This document shows, piece after piece, positions 16,622 to 26,572 of a stretch of DNA of 64,000 bases (within the stretch, counting starts at the first letter, position 1; each line of letters begins with the position of its first letter). The notes beneath the pieces are model-generated. The model saw nothing but the letters and a program-made list of their open reading frames with translations, made no database searches and was not told the DNA's origin. The stretch is from Salegentibacter echinorum (GTDB lineage: Bacteria > Bacteroidota > Bacteroidia > Flavobacteriales > Flavobacteriaceae), in contig NZ_FQVT01000003.1 in the NCBI RefSeq assembly GCF_900129445.1, positions 368,013 to 432,012 on the forward strand, read 5' to 3'. Made by a program: the position numbers and the translations under genes.

Positions 16622-19600
16622 TTAACCGAGCACAGATACACTGCTATAACCCTGTCCGTTTCGGGTGAGCTGAATTTGAATGCCTATACGCTCTTTTAAA
16701 GAACTTACGTGGCTAATTATACCAATAGTTTTCCCAGATTCTGCCTGTAATTTCTCTAAAGTATCTAAGGTTTGGTCTAAAGTTTCGGGGTCTAAAGTTC
16801 CAAAACCTTCGTCGATGAATAAACTATTTATTGAAACATTGCGGGAGGCTAAATCAGACAGGGCCAGGGCTAAAGACAGGCTTAGCAGGAATGTCTCCCC
16901 GCCAGATAACGTTTTAACCGATCTTCGTTGTCCGCCCATATCCTCATCTATGGCTACCAGGCCGTCGTCCTCGCCGCTTATGGCTTTATCGAGTTTGTAA
17001 CGCTCGCTCAAATCTTTTAACCGAATATTTGCTAGATAAATTAACTGTGAAAGCGTGAGGTCTTGTGCAAAATCATTGAACTTTTTCCCTTGTCGGTCAC
17101 CAATTAAAGTATTTAAAAGTCGCCAGCGTTTGCTTTGCTTTTCCTTTTCTCCAATTTTTGTTTCCAAAGCTTTAAGCCGTTCCAAATTTTCTTCGTTGTT
17201 GGTTAATTTTCGCTTCAAAGATTCACAATCTTCGGCCAGCTGCTTTTCCTGCGTTTTTTTGTCTTCCTGCTCCAATTTCAGCGCTTCAAAAGACTTCTCA
17301 ACTTCCCGTTGCTTCAATTCCTGTAATTGCTTTTGCAGGGTAGTAATTCCGGTTTCTGCAATACTTTTTTCTTTAAGTAATTGCTCCTTTTTCTCTTTTA
17401 AAGTCAGGAATTCCCGAGCCGGAAGTAATGCTTCGCAAGCCGATTTTACACTTTCAAAGTTCTCTTTTTTAATCTGAGGAAGCAGTTCTTGTTCCAACTC
17501 ATCAAATTTTGAGGTTTCTTGGTTCAGTTTTTCCTGCTGCGTTTTTATGTTTTTTTCCAGGTTGTCTTTTTCGTTACTCAACGAATTCCAGGCATCCAAA
17601 AATCTCCCGGTATCTTCAGCAATATTATTGCCAGAATAGTTGTTTTCTAATTGCTCTCGTAGCTTTTTCCCTTTTGCTAAAATTGTTTTTAATTCTTCTA
17701 AAATTGGTAGCCCATTTTTAATGGCTTCTAATTTTTGCTGGGCGATTTCGAAGCTTTCCAATGCTTCCAGTTGCTCTTTTAATTGAACAATCTTTGCCTG
17801 CCAATCTGTTGTGTTTTCAACTTTTAGATCGGGATATTTTATTTTAAAATCGGTTTCACTTTTTATGCGTTCCCTGTTAATTTCCTCAATTTCTTCACTA
17901 AACTTTCTCAAACTTTCTTTCGCGTACTTCAACTTAGCTTCCAAAGTGCTTAGTGTCTTATGTACCGATTCAATTTCTGAAATTTTAGCTGAAATTTTTT
18001 CTGAAAGATCATCCTGAAACTCCGGAAGCTGCTCGGCATAAGGATGTTCTTGCGAACCGCAAAGCGGGCAGGTTTCTCCAGATTTTAAGGTTTTTCGAAG
18101 CTCCTCCAAACTCGCAGTTTTAACCTGATTTTCCCGTTCTAATTCGAGGATTTTTAAATCTTTCTTTAAGGAAATTACGTGCTTTTCCTGCTCTTGTATT
18201 TTTTCGGGTAAGGTATTTAATTCATTTTGATGCGTTGAGGTTTCCTTTTCCAGCTTAGTCAGTTGCTTTTGTTGTTCCCGTTTTTTATCTGAAAATTGAG
18301 CCGCATCCCGACTCTCTTCCAGGCTTGTGTTTAAATTTTCTTTGGCTGAAGCCGGGTTCGTTAAATCGATAGTTGCTAATTCAGGTTTTAAATCCTCAAT
18401 TATCTTCTTGTTTTTAGATTTTAAAGCCTCAATATCCTCTGCTGCAGTCTGCGGGTCACTTTCCTTTACGTTTAACTTTAAATCTTTTGTTTCGGTTTTA
18501 AATAGCTGAAATTTGCTTTTGTACTCACTTCCCAAACTTGTTTTTTCTTCCTGAAGCTTTCTTATTTCTTCAGAAAAATCCTGAAGTTTTGATTTTAAAT
18601 TTTCCGCAGTGACTTCAGCATGAATAAAAGTACCAACCTTTTTTATAAAATTATCGTTGCCGTTTTTATTATCAGCTAATTTGCCGGAGGTTTGCTGGAT
18701 TTCCGTTTTTAGATCTTTTAGTTCTTTCTCCAGTCGTTCACAGGTTTTTAGATCTTCGGCAATGGGCTGTAATTTTTCGTGCTGTTTTAATCGGGTGCCG
18801 TGTTCATCTTCAAAGCTTTTTAATTTTGAACTTAAAGCCGATTCTTCTTCTTTTAATTTAAATATTTCCTTTTCCTGCTTTCTAATGCTTTCCTTTAGAT
18901 CGAGCTGTTTTTCAAGAAGTTTAAGATCTTTCTGGTGTTTTTCTAAATCGGAAAACTTTGTCTTAAATTCTGCTGAAAATGCTTCTTTATCTTCTTCTGA
19001 TAATAAGTATGATTCCAGCAATTTTTTTTCCTGTTGCTGGTTTTCAATTTCGGCAGTTTCTAATTTAAAACGTTCAAAAGCCATTATTCCTAACTGTCTG
19101 TAGATTCCTGTGCCGGTAATTTTTTCCAATAACTCCCCGCGCTCTTCCTTTTTAGCCGATAGGAACTTGGCAAAATCACCCTGTGCCAATAACACCGATT
19201 TGATAAATTGGTCGTAGTTCAAACCAATTAAAGCTTCGTTTTTTCCGGGAACTTCAGATTTTTTTAGATCTAACAAGGAATTGTCCTGAAGATTGGCAAT
19301 CTCCATATTGTAGTCGTTCAGATTGCCATTTCTGTTAACCTCAATGCTCCAGGAGGAGGTAAATCTCCCGGCACCAGTCTCATAGGTCACCCGAGCGTAA
19401 GCCTCTTTTTGATTTCGGGTGAGAATAGCACCTTTTTCTCTAATCTCCTTTCTGCTAATCTTTCCCAACCTTGGTACCTGATTAAAAAGTGCCAGGGAAA
19501 TAACGTCTAAAATACTGCTTTTACCGCTGCCTGTTGGACCGGTGATGGCAAATAGCGTATTGCCCGAAAATGGGTGGGCTTCAAAATCGATGTGATTCTC

Positions 19601-19648
19601 CCCTTTTAGGGAATTGATATTTTTAAAAGCTATGCTTAAAATTTTCAT
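16622..19648 (-). CDS. sbcC: Exonuclease subunit SbcC (SMC-like ATPase)
   Basis: 1008 residues. SbcC with SbcD removes hairpins and protein-blocked DNA ends during repair and replication. N-terminal Walker A GPTGSGKSS at 37-45, two long coiled-coil arms, a zinc hook CPLCG near residue 527 between them, and a C-terminal half-domain with the ABC signature LSGGETFLLSLSLALALS, Walker B LFIDEGFGTLD and a switch His in GIISHVSSL. Full length. The ATG overlaps the sbcD stop (TAATG), so translation is coupled. Confidence 0.97.
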   Translation of the reverse strand: MKILSIAFKNINSLKGENHIDFEAHPFSGNTLFAITGPTGSGKSSILDVISLALFNQVPRLGKISRKEIREKGAILTRNQKEAYARVTYETGAGRFTSSWSIEVNRNGNLNDYNMEIANLQDNSLLDLKKSEVPGKNEALIGLNYDQFIKSVLLAQGDFAKFLSAKKEERGELLEKITGTGIYRQLGIMAFERFKLETAEIENQQQEKKLLESYLLSEEDKEAFSAEFKTKFSDLEKHQKDLKLLEKQLDLKESIRKQEKEIFKLKEEESALSSKLKSFEDEHGTRLKQHEKLQPIAEDLKTCERLEKELKDLKTEIQQTSGKLADNKNGNDNFIKKVGTFIHAEVTAENLKSKLQDFSEEIRKLQEEKTSLGSEYKSKFQLFKTETKDLKLNVKESDPQTAAEDIEALKSKNKKIIEDLKPELATIDLTNPASAKENLNTSLEESRDAAQFSDKKREQQKQLTKLEKETSTHQNELNTLPEKIQEQEKHVISLKKDLKILELERENQVKTASLEELRKTLKSGETCPLCGSQEHPYAEQLPEFQDDLSEKISAKISEIESVHKTLSTLEAKLKYAKESLRKFSEEIEEINRERIKSETDFKIKYPDLKVENTTDWQAKIVQLKEQLEALESFEIAQQKLEAIKNGLPILEELKTILAKGKKLREQLENNYSGNNIAEDTGRFLDAWNSLSNEKDNLEKNIKTQQEKLNQETSKFDELEQELLPQIKKENFESVKSACEALLPAREFLTLKEKKEQLLKEKSIAETGITTLQKQLQELKQREVEKSFEALKLEQEDKKTQEKQLAEDCESLKRKLTNNEENLERLKALETKIGEKEKQSKRWRLLNTLIGDRQGKKFNDFAQDLTLSQLIYLANIRLKDLSERYKLDKAISGEDDGLVAIDEDMGGQRRSVKTLSGGETFLLSLSLALALSDLASRNVSINSLFIDEGFGTLDPETLDQTLDTLEKLQAESGKTIGIISHVSSLKERIGIQIQLTRNGQGYSSVSVLG

Positions 19649-20865
19649 TACTTGGAGTTTACCTGGTGTACTGCTTCCAGAATTTCATTAAACGCACTGG
19701 TTAGTTCTTTTTTAGTGTTTTCGTCTTTTTCCTGTTCGCTAATCAAGCGCTCAAAAACATCTAAAGGCTGTAGGTCTTCCAGTTGCTCATCGTTATTGTA
19801 GAGTTCCCCGCTGCCGCTTATTTTATTTTCAAAACTGGCGCGGTGCTTTACTATTTCATAACCATCTACATCAAAATTAGTGACCAGTTCGCTCAATTCA
19901 TAAATTTTATTGGTGTCATAATCTTCCTCTTTTAATTCAATTTCAATTAAAGATGGAAGTCCGGAGCGGGTTTCTAAGCTTGCTAATTTCAGCTTTAAAC
20001 TATCCAGGTCACCGCTAATTTTCAACAATTGTCTAAACTCGGGGATTTCAATGTTTTCGGGTTGCCAGCCAATTTCGGTATTCAGTAGTAATACCCGGTT
20101 TCTATTGCTGCGTTCACTAAACGAAAGTGGGATAGGGGAGCCGCTGTAATAAGTGGGCATTGCCGCATTTACTTTTTGTGGTTTGTGGATGTGCCCAAGG
20201 GCAACATAACTAAAATAGTCTCCAAACTGCAGCGCATTAAACGCCGCCTGATTCCCAATTTGAATATCACGCTCACTTTCTGAGGTTTCTGCCCCGGCAG
20301 CAAAGAGATGTCCCATGGCTACAGCCGGAATCTCCGGATAATTATCCTTGCAATATTGCGCGGCTTCTTTAAAAGTCTGTTGTATGCCCTGTCTTAAAGC
20401 TTCCAGTCTATCGGCATAAGAGTTTGCCTGGCTCGCAGTTCTTAAATCTGCATCCCGCAAGTAGGGGAGGGCAGCCACCACCACTTCAACTTCATTCCTG
20501 GTATTGGTAACAGGGATGATATATTCTGAAGTATTACTGGGTAAACCGCCAATGATATGAATATCCAGTTCGCGTAGTATTTCTTTAGGCGCATTGAGCA
20601 TGGCGGGAGAATCGTGATTGCCACCGGTAATTATGAGCTTGCAATCCAGCCGCTTCAACTTCATTAAAGTTTGATAATATTGCTGCCGGGCTTCTGAAGA
20701 AGGATTGGCAAGGTCAAAAACATCTCCAGAGATTAGAAGAACATCAATGTTATGCTGTACAAGCAACTCACACAACCAATCTATAAACAAATTAAAGTCT
20801 GGCTGCAAGCTGTGTTTATGTAGTTTCTTGCCAATATGCCAATCGGCAGTATGTAAAATCTTCAT
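19648..20865 (-). CDS. sbcD: Exonuclease subunit SbcD (Mre11-type nuclease)
   Basis: 405 residues, the metallophosphoesterase partner of SbcC. Metal-binding motifs run in order: DWHIGK (8-13), SGDVFD (~46), GGNHDSP (~82), MGHLFAAGAE (~186) and LGHIHKP (~225). The C-terminal ~130 residues form the SbcC-binding cap region. First gene of the sbcDC pair; upstream 257 bp hold its promoter and that of the divergent hemolysin III gene. Confidence 0.96.
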   Translation of the reverse strand: MKILHTADWHIGKKLHKHSLQPDFNLFIDWLCELLVQHNIDVLLISGDVFDLANPSSEARQQYYQTLMKLKRLDCKLIITGGNHDSPAMLNAPKEILRELDIHIIGGLPSNTSEYIIPVTNTRNEVEVVVAALPYLRDADLRTASQANSYADRLEALRQGIQQTFKEAAQYCKDNYPEIPAVAMGHLFAAGAETSESERDIQIGNQAAFNALQFGDYFSYVALGHIHKPQKVNAAMPTYYSGSPIPLSFSERSNRNRVLLLNTEIGWQPENIEIPEFRQLLKISGDLDSLKLKLASLETRSGLPSLIEIELKEEDYDTNKIYELSELVTNFDVDGYEIVKHRASFENKISGSGELYNNDEQLEDLQPLDVFERLISEQEKDENTKKELTSAFNEILEAVHQVNSK

Positions 20866-21122
20866 AGTATTTAATTTACACGATAATCGAGAATGAAATT
20901 CAGAACTTTCTAAGCCAGAAAATGTCTTTTTGCTTAAACAAAAATAAAATTTCCACGGTTATAAAAGGATAAGATTAATGCTTTATTGAGGTAAAAGGAG
21001 ATTTATAAAAACTGAAGCTCTCAGGTTATATTCTCTCATACTGAAGCTTCGAATTTAATAAAATTTGTTGATTTAAAACATGGGAAATCAACTAGAATCT
21101 TTCTAATTTTATACTATAACTT

Positions 21123-21785
21123 ATGCTGGCAGTTATGGAAAAAATGCCCTTTCACAAATATGAGCCTTTAGAAGAAAAATTGAACGTGTTTTCACACGGG
21201 TTTGGCTTTGTTTTGAGTATTTTGGGATTGGTTTTACTTATTTTAAGAGCAGATGAACTTGGTGAGACCGTTCATTTAGTAAGCTTTAGTATTTTTGGAG
21301 CAAGTATGATCCTGCTTTATGCCGCTTCTACTTTATACCATAGCGCCACCACCAAAAATTGGCGAAATAGACTAAACATTTTAGATCATGCTTCTATTTA
21401 TGTGCTAATTGCGGGTACTTATACGCCGTTTGCCCTTGTGACGCTGCAAGGTTGGGTGGGGTGGACTATATTTGGTGTGGTTTGGGGAATTGCTTTAACG
21501 GGAATTATTCTAAAATTTTTTTATGCCGGGCGTTATCAGACTATTTCGACCGTTATGTATGTGGTAATGGGCTGGATTATCGTTTTTGCCATTAAGCCTT
21601 TGTATGAAAATCTAAGTACAGAAGGTTTATGGTTACTCATAGGTGGTGGAATTTCCTATACTATTGGTGCTGTTCTTTTTAGTCTGGATAAAATACGTTT
21701 TAATCACGCCATATTTCACGTATTTGTTTTGTTTGGGAGTTTTTGCCATTATCTTTCTATTTATTTTTATGTGCTTCCGGAATAG
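21123..21785 (+). CDS. Hemolysin III / PAQR family membrane protein
   Basis: 220 residues, seven predicted membrane segments. The family metal site is present: STLYHS in segment 2 with a Ser and His, NILDHASIY, and NHAIFHVFVLFGSFCHY near the end with the paired His residues. Bacterial members are integral membrane proteins of uncertain role (hydrolase-like, membrane homeostasis); the haemolysin name is historical. ATG codons at 21135 and 21144 are possible later starts. Confidence 0.88.
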   Translation: MLAVMEKMPFHKYEPLEEKLNVFSHGFGFVLSILGLVLLILRADELGETVHLVSFSIFGASMILLYAASTLYHSATTKNWRNRLNILDHASIYVLIAGTYTPFALVTLQGWVGWTIFGVVWGIALTGIILKFFYAGRYQTISTVMYVVMGWIIVFAIKPLYENLSTEGLWLLIGGGISYTIGAVLFSLDKIRFNHAIFHVFVLFGSFCHYLSIYFYVLPE

Positions 21786-21953
21786 GAATTCTAAAATTGA
21801 ATACTATTTTTAATATCTTGCCCATTCAGAAGTAATTATTGGAATACTAAAACTTAGCGAAAGCTGTTGAGTTTGTCTCTAAAAGTTAACCTGTACCAAA
21901 TAACTTAATTTGCATCATTTTCTAAGAAAAGATCATTCTAAAAGCCACTCTTA

Positions 21954-22586
21954 ATGGAAGCTGAATTAAAAAATGCCTATCATTTTATTTTTGAAGAAGA
22001 ACTTATTGATGAAATAACCAGGATAGGTGTATTGAAAAAGGTTCCCAGTGGCGAAAAAATCATAGAAATAGGGGATTATGTAAAAATGATGCCTCTTTTG
22101 GTAGAAGGAGCTATTAAAATTCTTAGGGAAGATAAAGACGGGGATGAGTTGCTCTTGTATTTTTTGGAACGCGGTGATACCTGCGCGATGACGCTTTCTT
22201 GTTGTCTTGGTGAAACCAAAAGCGAAATTAGGGCAGTGACCGAGAAAGAAACCAAACTAATTATGGTTCCTATTGAAAAAATGGAAGAATGGACTGCCAA
22301 ATATAAAACCTGGCGCCACTTTGTTTTTGAAAGTTATCACACAAGATTATCGGAAATGCTGGAAACCATAGATACCATTGCTTTTATGAATATGGATGAG
22401 CGACTTATGAGGTATCTGCAAGATAAAGCAAAAATAAATCAACAGGAAATTATTAAAGTCACTCACCAGCAAATCGCTTATGATTTGCATACTTCTCGCG
22501 TGGTAATCTCCAGGCTGCTCAAAAAACTGGAAGGTGAAGGCAAAATAAAACTTCAACGTAATAGTATAGAAGTGCTAGAGCTCTAA
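21954..22586 (+). CDS. Crp/Fnr-family transcription regulator
   Basis: 210 residues: an N-terminal cyclic-nucleotide-binding-like beta-barrel (about 20-135) and a C-terminal winged helix (about 145-205; HQQIAYDLHTSRVVISRLLKKLE is the helix-turn-helix). The pocket lacks a clear cAMP phosphate-binding RxS motif; instead a cysteine group, CAMTLSCCLGE near residue 76, could sense redox or sulfur species. No Fe-S type N-terminal Cys cluster as in Fnr. A perfect 6-2-6 palindrome lies 28 bp after the stop, before the TauE-like exporter gene, and is a good candidate operator. Confidence 0.9.
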   Translation: MEAELKNAYHFIFEEELIDEITRIGVLKKVPSGEKIIEIGDYVKMMPLLVEGAIKILREDKDGDELLLYFLERGDTCAMTLSCCLGETKSEIRAVTEKETKLIMVPIEKMEEWTAKYKTWRHFVFESYHTRLSEMLETIDTIAFMNMDERLMRYLQDKAKINQQEIIKVTHQQIAYDLHTSRVVISRLLKKLEGEGKIKLQRNSIEVLEL

Positions 22587-22613
22587 TTCCAAACATATTG
22601 GTTTTTTTGAAAT

Positions 22614-22627
22614 GTAACACTTGTTAC
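22614..22627. promoter_or_regulatory. Candidate Crp/Fnr-type operator (GTAACA-N2-TGTTAC)
   Basis: GTAACA at 22614-22619 and TGTTAC at 22622-22627 are exact reverse complements two bases apart. Lies between the regulator gene and the exporter gene, ~195 bp before the latter. Which protein binds is inferred from position. Confidence 0.5.
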
Positions 22628-22668
22628 TGCAAATAAGCTAAGGTCGTAGTATTTTTGCGAGGAATTAA

Positions 22669-22717
22669 TTAACCCGCACTTACGTTTTTACTGAGAAGTG
22701 TTTTATAAGCGGGTTAA
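22669..22717 (+). promoter_or_regulatory. Hairpin between regulator and TauE-like gene
   Basis: TTAACCCGC (22669-22677) pairs exactly with GCGGGTTAA (22709-22717), with an inner ACTT/AAGT pairing. No T-run follows directly, so a terminator is unlikely; it may be a leader structure or a second protein-binding site. Confidence 0.45.
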
Positions 22718-22821
22718 TCCCGGTTTAAGGAAACTCATTTTTGGATGACAAAAATGTTAGTTGAATTTAGTCGCATTAGTTTATACAGTAATTTTTATAA
22801 AAAATCCTGATTAAAGTGTTT

Positions 22822-23619
22822 ATGGGTATTTTTGAAATTTTAGGTTATATAGGAGCCTTAATGATAGGCGTAGTTTTAGGCTTAATTGGCGGTGGTGGCT
22901 CCATTTTAACCGTTCCAGTACTCGTATATTTAATGGCTTTAAACCCGGTGACAGCAACGGCTTATTCGCTATTTGTGGTAGGTGTTTCTTCCCTGGTAGG
23001 GGCGATTAAAAATATGCAAAAGAAATTAGTGGACTTTAGAACTGCGATAGTTTTTGCCATTCCCGCATTTATTGCAGTTTACGCAACACGAAAGTACTTA
23101 GTCCCGGCTATTCCAGAATCCCTTTTTACCATTAATGGATTGGAAATTACCAAAAATATTGGGATTATGTTGTTTTTTGCACTTATCATGATCCTGGCCT
23201 CGGTTTCTATGATTCGAAAAAATGGAGCAGGTTCTTCTGAAAATAATGAGGTACACTATAATTATCCATTAATTATCCTGGAAGGAATTGTGGTTGGTGT
23301 ACTTACTGGAATCGTAGGAGCAGGCGGAGGATTTTTAATTATTCCCGCCCTGGTTTTACTGGCTAAATTACCAATGAAAAAAGCAGTGGCAACTTCTCTT
23401 CTAATTATTGCAATAAAATCGCTAATCGGTTTTATAGGAGATATTCAAAACCAGGATATTGATTGGACGTTTTTAAGCATTTTCACAGCGCTTTCTATAG
23501 TGGGAATGTTCATAGGAATTTATTTGAACCGTTTTATTAACGGCGAGAAACTCAAAAAAGGTTTTGGTTGGTTTGTTCTCTTAATGGGCGTTTATATTAT
23601 TTGGTCGGAATTGGCTTAA
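22822..23619 (+). CDS. TauE/SafE-family membrane exporter
   Basis: 265 residues from the ATG at 22822; a GTG at 22816 could also start. About eight membrane segments with the internal repeat typical of the family: GLIGGGGSILTVPVLVYL near the start and GIVGAGGGFLIIPALVLL in the second half. Family members move sulfite or other organosulfur/sulfur oxyanions. The Crp/Fnr-like gene upstream with its Cys group makes a sulfur-stress role likely, but no rhodanese or persulfide dioxygenase gene is adjacent. Confidence 0.88.
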   Translation: MGIFEILGYIGALMIGVVLGLIGGGGSILTVPVLVYLMALNPVTATAYSLFVVGVSSLVGAIKNMQKKLVDFRTAIVFAIPAFIAVYATRKYLVPAIPESLFTINGLEITKNIGIMLFFALIMILASVSMIRKNGAGSSENNEVHYNYPLIILEGIVVGVLTGIVGAGGGFLIIPALVLLAKLPMKKAVATSLLIIAIKSLIGFIGDIQNQDIDWTFLSIFTALSIVGMFIGIYLNRFINGEKLKKGFGWFVLLMGVYIIWSELA

Positions 23620-23692
23620 ATTAAAATTCACGATCTATTTTAGAAGTAAAACTTTTATTATTCCAATAACGACTTGAGGGAATTTGTGAATG

Positions 23693-24400
23693 TTAAATAA
23701 GTTTTTCGCCAATGATGCCTACGAGAAAACCAAGACTTGCTCCCAGGGAAGTGAGGTAATTGTTTTCTAATTTACTCTCTGGAATAATATCCTGGATTAG
23801 AAGATATAGAATTCCGCCGCTGGCAAAAGTCATTAAATGCGCGGTGATATTGGGATAATCACTTAAAAAGTAATGTCCTATTAGCGCACCAATTATTCCG
23901 AAGAAACTTAAAAAGAAGAATATAAGAAGGGTTTTTCCCGTTGTAAAACCGCTTTGTACCAAATCCCGAAAAGAATTAAAAGCTTCCGGCAAATTCTGTA
24001 AACCAATGAAAATTGCCAGTAAAGTAGCCATACTTGGTTCAATGGCAAAAACAGCTCCCAGGGCAATAGATTCAGGAACAAAATCCATCATCATCGCAAG
24101 TAAGGTGGCGGTTTGTCCGCCAGACTTTGATAATTTTACATCAATAAGCATAAAAAGCAGTGCGCCTACCGCAAAGGAAATTGCCATTGGTAATACGTCT
24201 AATTCTTCCATGCCCTTGGGAATTAAAACCAGCGCAAGCGCCGAAAGTATAATTCCCGCGCCAAAAGACATTAGTGTATGAATAGTTTCATATTTAACGG
24301 GACTATCTTTAACGTGATGATTAAAGAGGTTGGCCAGCACGCCACCCAAAAAAACGGTTGCTCCGGCAAATCCTGCAAATAATATGAGCTTTGTTAGCAT
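23693..24400 (-). CDS. ZIP-family divalent metal transporter
   Basis: 235 residues, about eight membrane segments. Segment 4 carries DFVPESIALG and segment 5 GLQNLPEAFNS, the positions of the metal-binding HN..PEG and HN.PEA motifs of ZIP proteins; here the first His is replaced by Asp and the second by Gln, as in some bacterial members. Likely imports Zn2+, Fe2+ or Mn2+. Convergent with the TauE-like gene (73 bp apart). Confidence 0.85.
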   Translation of the reverse strand: MLTKLILFAGFAGATVFLGGVLANLFNHHVKDSPVKYETIHTLMSFGAGIILSALALVLIPKGMEELDVLPMAISFAVGALLFMLIDVKLSKSGGQTATLLAMMMDFVPESIALGAVFAIEPSMATLLAIFIGLQNLPEAFNSFRDLVQSGFTTGKTLLIFFFLSFFGIIGALIGHYFLSDYPNITAHLMTFASGGILYLLIQDIIPESKLENNYLTSLGASLGFLVGIIGEKLI

Positions 24401-24595
24401 AAAACTTCCCTTGTTTTAAGCTAAAGTAAAAATTTATACGCTGGATATGGCTTAATATTAAGACTAATTTTGTGGAAGAAAAGCTGGTTGTAAAAATTAA
24501 CTCAAGAAATTAGCGATCAATGGAACTGCAAAGTTCTGTTGATCTCATAAATTAGAAATCAAACCGGTACAGAGTTAGTGAAATCTTTCCATATA

Positions 24596-24629
24596 AAAAC
24601 CCTTCAGAATTTTAGATCTGAAGGGTTTT
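24596..24629. terminator. Terminator hairpin after S9 peptidase gene
   Basis: AAAACCCTTCAGA at 24596-24608 and TCTGAAGGGTTTT at 24617-24629 are exact complements, with flanking A/T runs on both sides, so it can work in both directions. It lies 36 bp past the stop of the minus-strand peptidase gene. Confidence 0.85.
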
Positions 24630-24664
24630 GTATGAATTTGGTCCGCTTTTCAGTTAAGCTAAGA

Positions 24665-26572
24665 TTAAAGCGTATCCTTAAGCCATTTAAAGAATTCATT
24701 TTGCCAAACTAAAGCGTTTTGGGGTTGCAATACCCAGTGATTCTCCTCTGGGAAATATAGTAATTTGCTTTTTATTCCCTGTAGCTGTGCAGCCTGGTAG
24801 GCGCTTAATCCTTGCTCAATTGGAACGCGGTAATCTTTCCCACCCTGAATGATCAATATAGGAGTATCCCAGTTAGCTACTTTTGTAATTGGGTTAAACT
24901 CGTGATAAGATTTTTGAGCTTTTTTGTTATCCTTATCCCAATATGGACCTCCCATATCGTGATTTACAAAGAAAAGTTCTTCGGTGGTGCCATACATGCT
25001 TCGGGTATCGAAAACACCATCGTGAGCAATAAAAGATTTGAATCTATTATTGTGTATTCCGGCTAAATAAAAAACCGAATAGCCTCCAAAACTGGCACCA
25101 ACGGCACCCAGTCGATCTTTATCCACATAAGGTTCTTTCGTAACTTCGTCTATTGCACTTAGGTAATCGTCCATCACCTGGCCACCCCAATCTTCGCTAA
25201 TTGCTTCGTTCCAAGCTACACCGTGGCCGGGCATTCCCCGCCTGTTTGGTGCAACAACAATATATCCCTGGGAAGCCATTAACTGAAAGTTCCATCTATA
25301 GGAATAAAATTGCGATAGTGGAGCCTGTGGTCCACCCTGTGCATAGAGTAGGGTAGGGTATTTTTTAGAAGCATCAAAATTAGGTGGTAAAATGACCCAA
25401 ACCAACATTTTTTTTCCATCGGTTGTTGTTACATAACGCTTTTCAACTTTTGGTAAATCAATACTTTCATAGAGCTCAAGATTTATCCTTGTAAGTTGTT
25501 TAAAGGTTTGATCCTGAATATTAAAGCTAAAAAGTTCGGCGGCGTGGTTCATATCGGTGCGGGTTACCAATAATTTGTTATTGGTTTGCGCTACAATGCC
25601 GGTAACATCAAACTGTCCTTTAGAAAGCTGTTCTACCACGGGGGCAATTCGTTTCTTGCCGGGATAATTAACTTTAAACAATTGAATGGTTCCATCTACA
25701 GGAGCCGTAAAGTAAATCTCCTGTCCATTTTTTGCCCAAAGAAAACTGCTTACAGTGCCATCCCATCTTTCAGTTAAATTTTGCTTTACATCATTTTCTA
25801 AAACTACAATATCATTTTTATCACTTTCGTAACCATCGGTTTTCATTTGTAGCCATGCCAATGCTCCTTTAGATGAAAAAGCGGGATTGGTATCATATCC
25901 CTTATTATCCTTAGTGATGTTTTCTGTGATCTTAGATTCTAAATTGAACTTGTAGATATCGGTATTGGTGCTGGTTGCATATTCTTTACCTTTAAGTTTT
26001 TTGCTTACGTAGTAAATATTCTTACTATTTGGAGACCAGATGTAATCTTCGTCACCACCAAAAGGTTTTTGCGGGGTATGATAAGGTTGTTTCGGCATAA
26101 TATCTATTCCTGTATCATCTGCTGCGCCTGTTTTTTTATAGAATAGGTGATTGTAACTTCCATCCTGCCAGGTGTCCCAGTGCCGAATATCTAAATCTGA
26201 AAAAATATAAACATCAGATTTTTCCAGATTCTTATAAACATCCTTACCTTTTATATCTTCTATATGTACCTGGTCGTGAAATAATTTAAACTCCCCATTT
26301 GGCGAAACATTTTTATCAACCGCCTGTAAATTCTCTTTAGAAATTTCGGTAATATCTCCACCTTTCACCGGCATTTTGTAGTATTTGGTATCGTAGTCGT
26401 TTTCTTCAATATTTGGTTTTTTAACCTTATAAAAGATAGTAGAACCATCTTCGTTAAGTCCTACCACATTTAAGCGCCCAACCTGCCAAAGCATTTCCGG
26501 GGTCATTGTTTGCTGCGCTGTTAACAAACTACTGCTCAACATTAAGCTCATAATTAAAAGTAACTTTTTCAT
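24665..26572 (-). CDS. S9-family serine peptidase (prolyl oligopeptidase type), secreted
   Basis: 635 residues with a signal peptide (about 1-19). Residues ~30-370 form a beta-propeller, the rest an alpha/beta hydrolase with nucleophile Ser in GASFGGYS, a following Asp in LIIQGGKDYRVP and His in EENHWVLQP. The enzymes release di- or oligopeptides from peptide N-termini. Length and order are normal for Bacteroidota S9 peptidases (DPP-V/acylaminoacyl-peptidase group). Single gene. Confidence 0.93.
   Translation of the reverse strand: MKKLLLIMSLMLSSSLLTAQQTMTPEMLWQVGRLNVVGLNEDGSTIFYKVKKPNIEENDYDTKYYKMPVKGGDITEISKENLQAVDKNVSPNGEFKLFHDQVHIEDIKGKDVYKNLEKSDVYIFSDLDIRHWDTWQDGSYNHLFYKKTGAADDTGIDIMPKQPYHTPQKPFGGDEDYIWSPNSKNIYYVSKKLKGKEYATSTNTDIYKFNLESKITENITKDNKGYDTNPAFSSKGALAWLQMKTDGYESDKNDIVVLENDVKQNLTERWDGTVSSFLWAKNGQEIYFTAPVDGTIQLFKVNYPGKKRIAPVVEQLSKGQFDVTGIVAQTNNKLLVTRTDMNHAAELFSFNIQDQTFKQLTRINLELYESIDLPKVEKRYVTTTDGKKMLVWVILPPNFDASKKYPTLLYAQGGPQAPLSQFYSYRWNFQLMASQGYIVVAPNRRGMPGHGVAWNEAISEDWGGQVMDDYLSAIDEVTKEPYVDKDRLGAVGASFGGYSVFYLAGIHNNRFKSFIAHDGVFDTRSMYGTTEELFFVNHDMGGPYWDKDNKKAQKSYHEFNPITKVANWDTPILIIQGGKDYRVPIEQGLSAYQAAQLQGIKSKLLYFPEENHWVLQPQNALVWQNEFFKWLKDTL

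Noticed and set aside
17055..17477. Long plus-strand ORFs opposite sbcC (also 16680-17000, 18657-19103)
   Set aside because: Antisense to a clear coiled-coil gene; Ser/Phe-rich composition is the complement of Glu/Lys codons.
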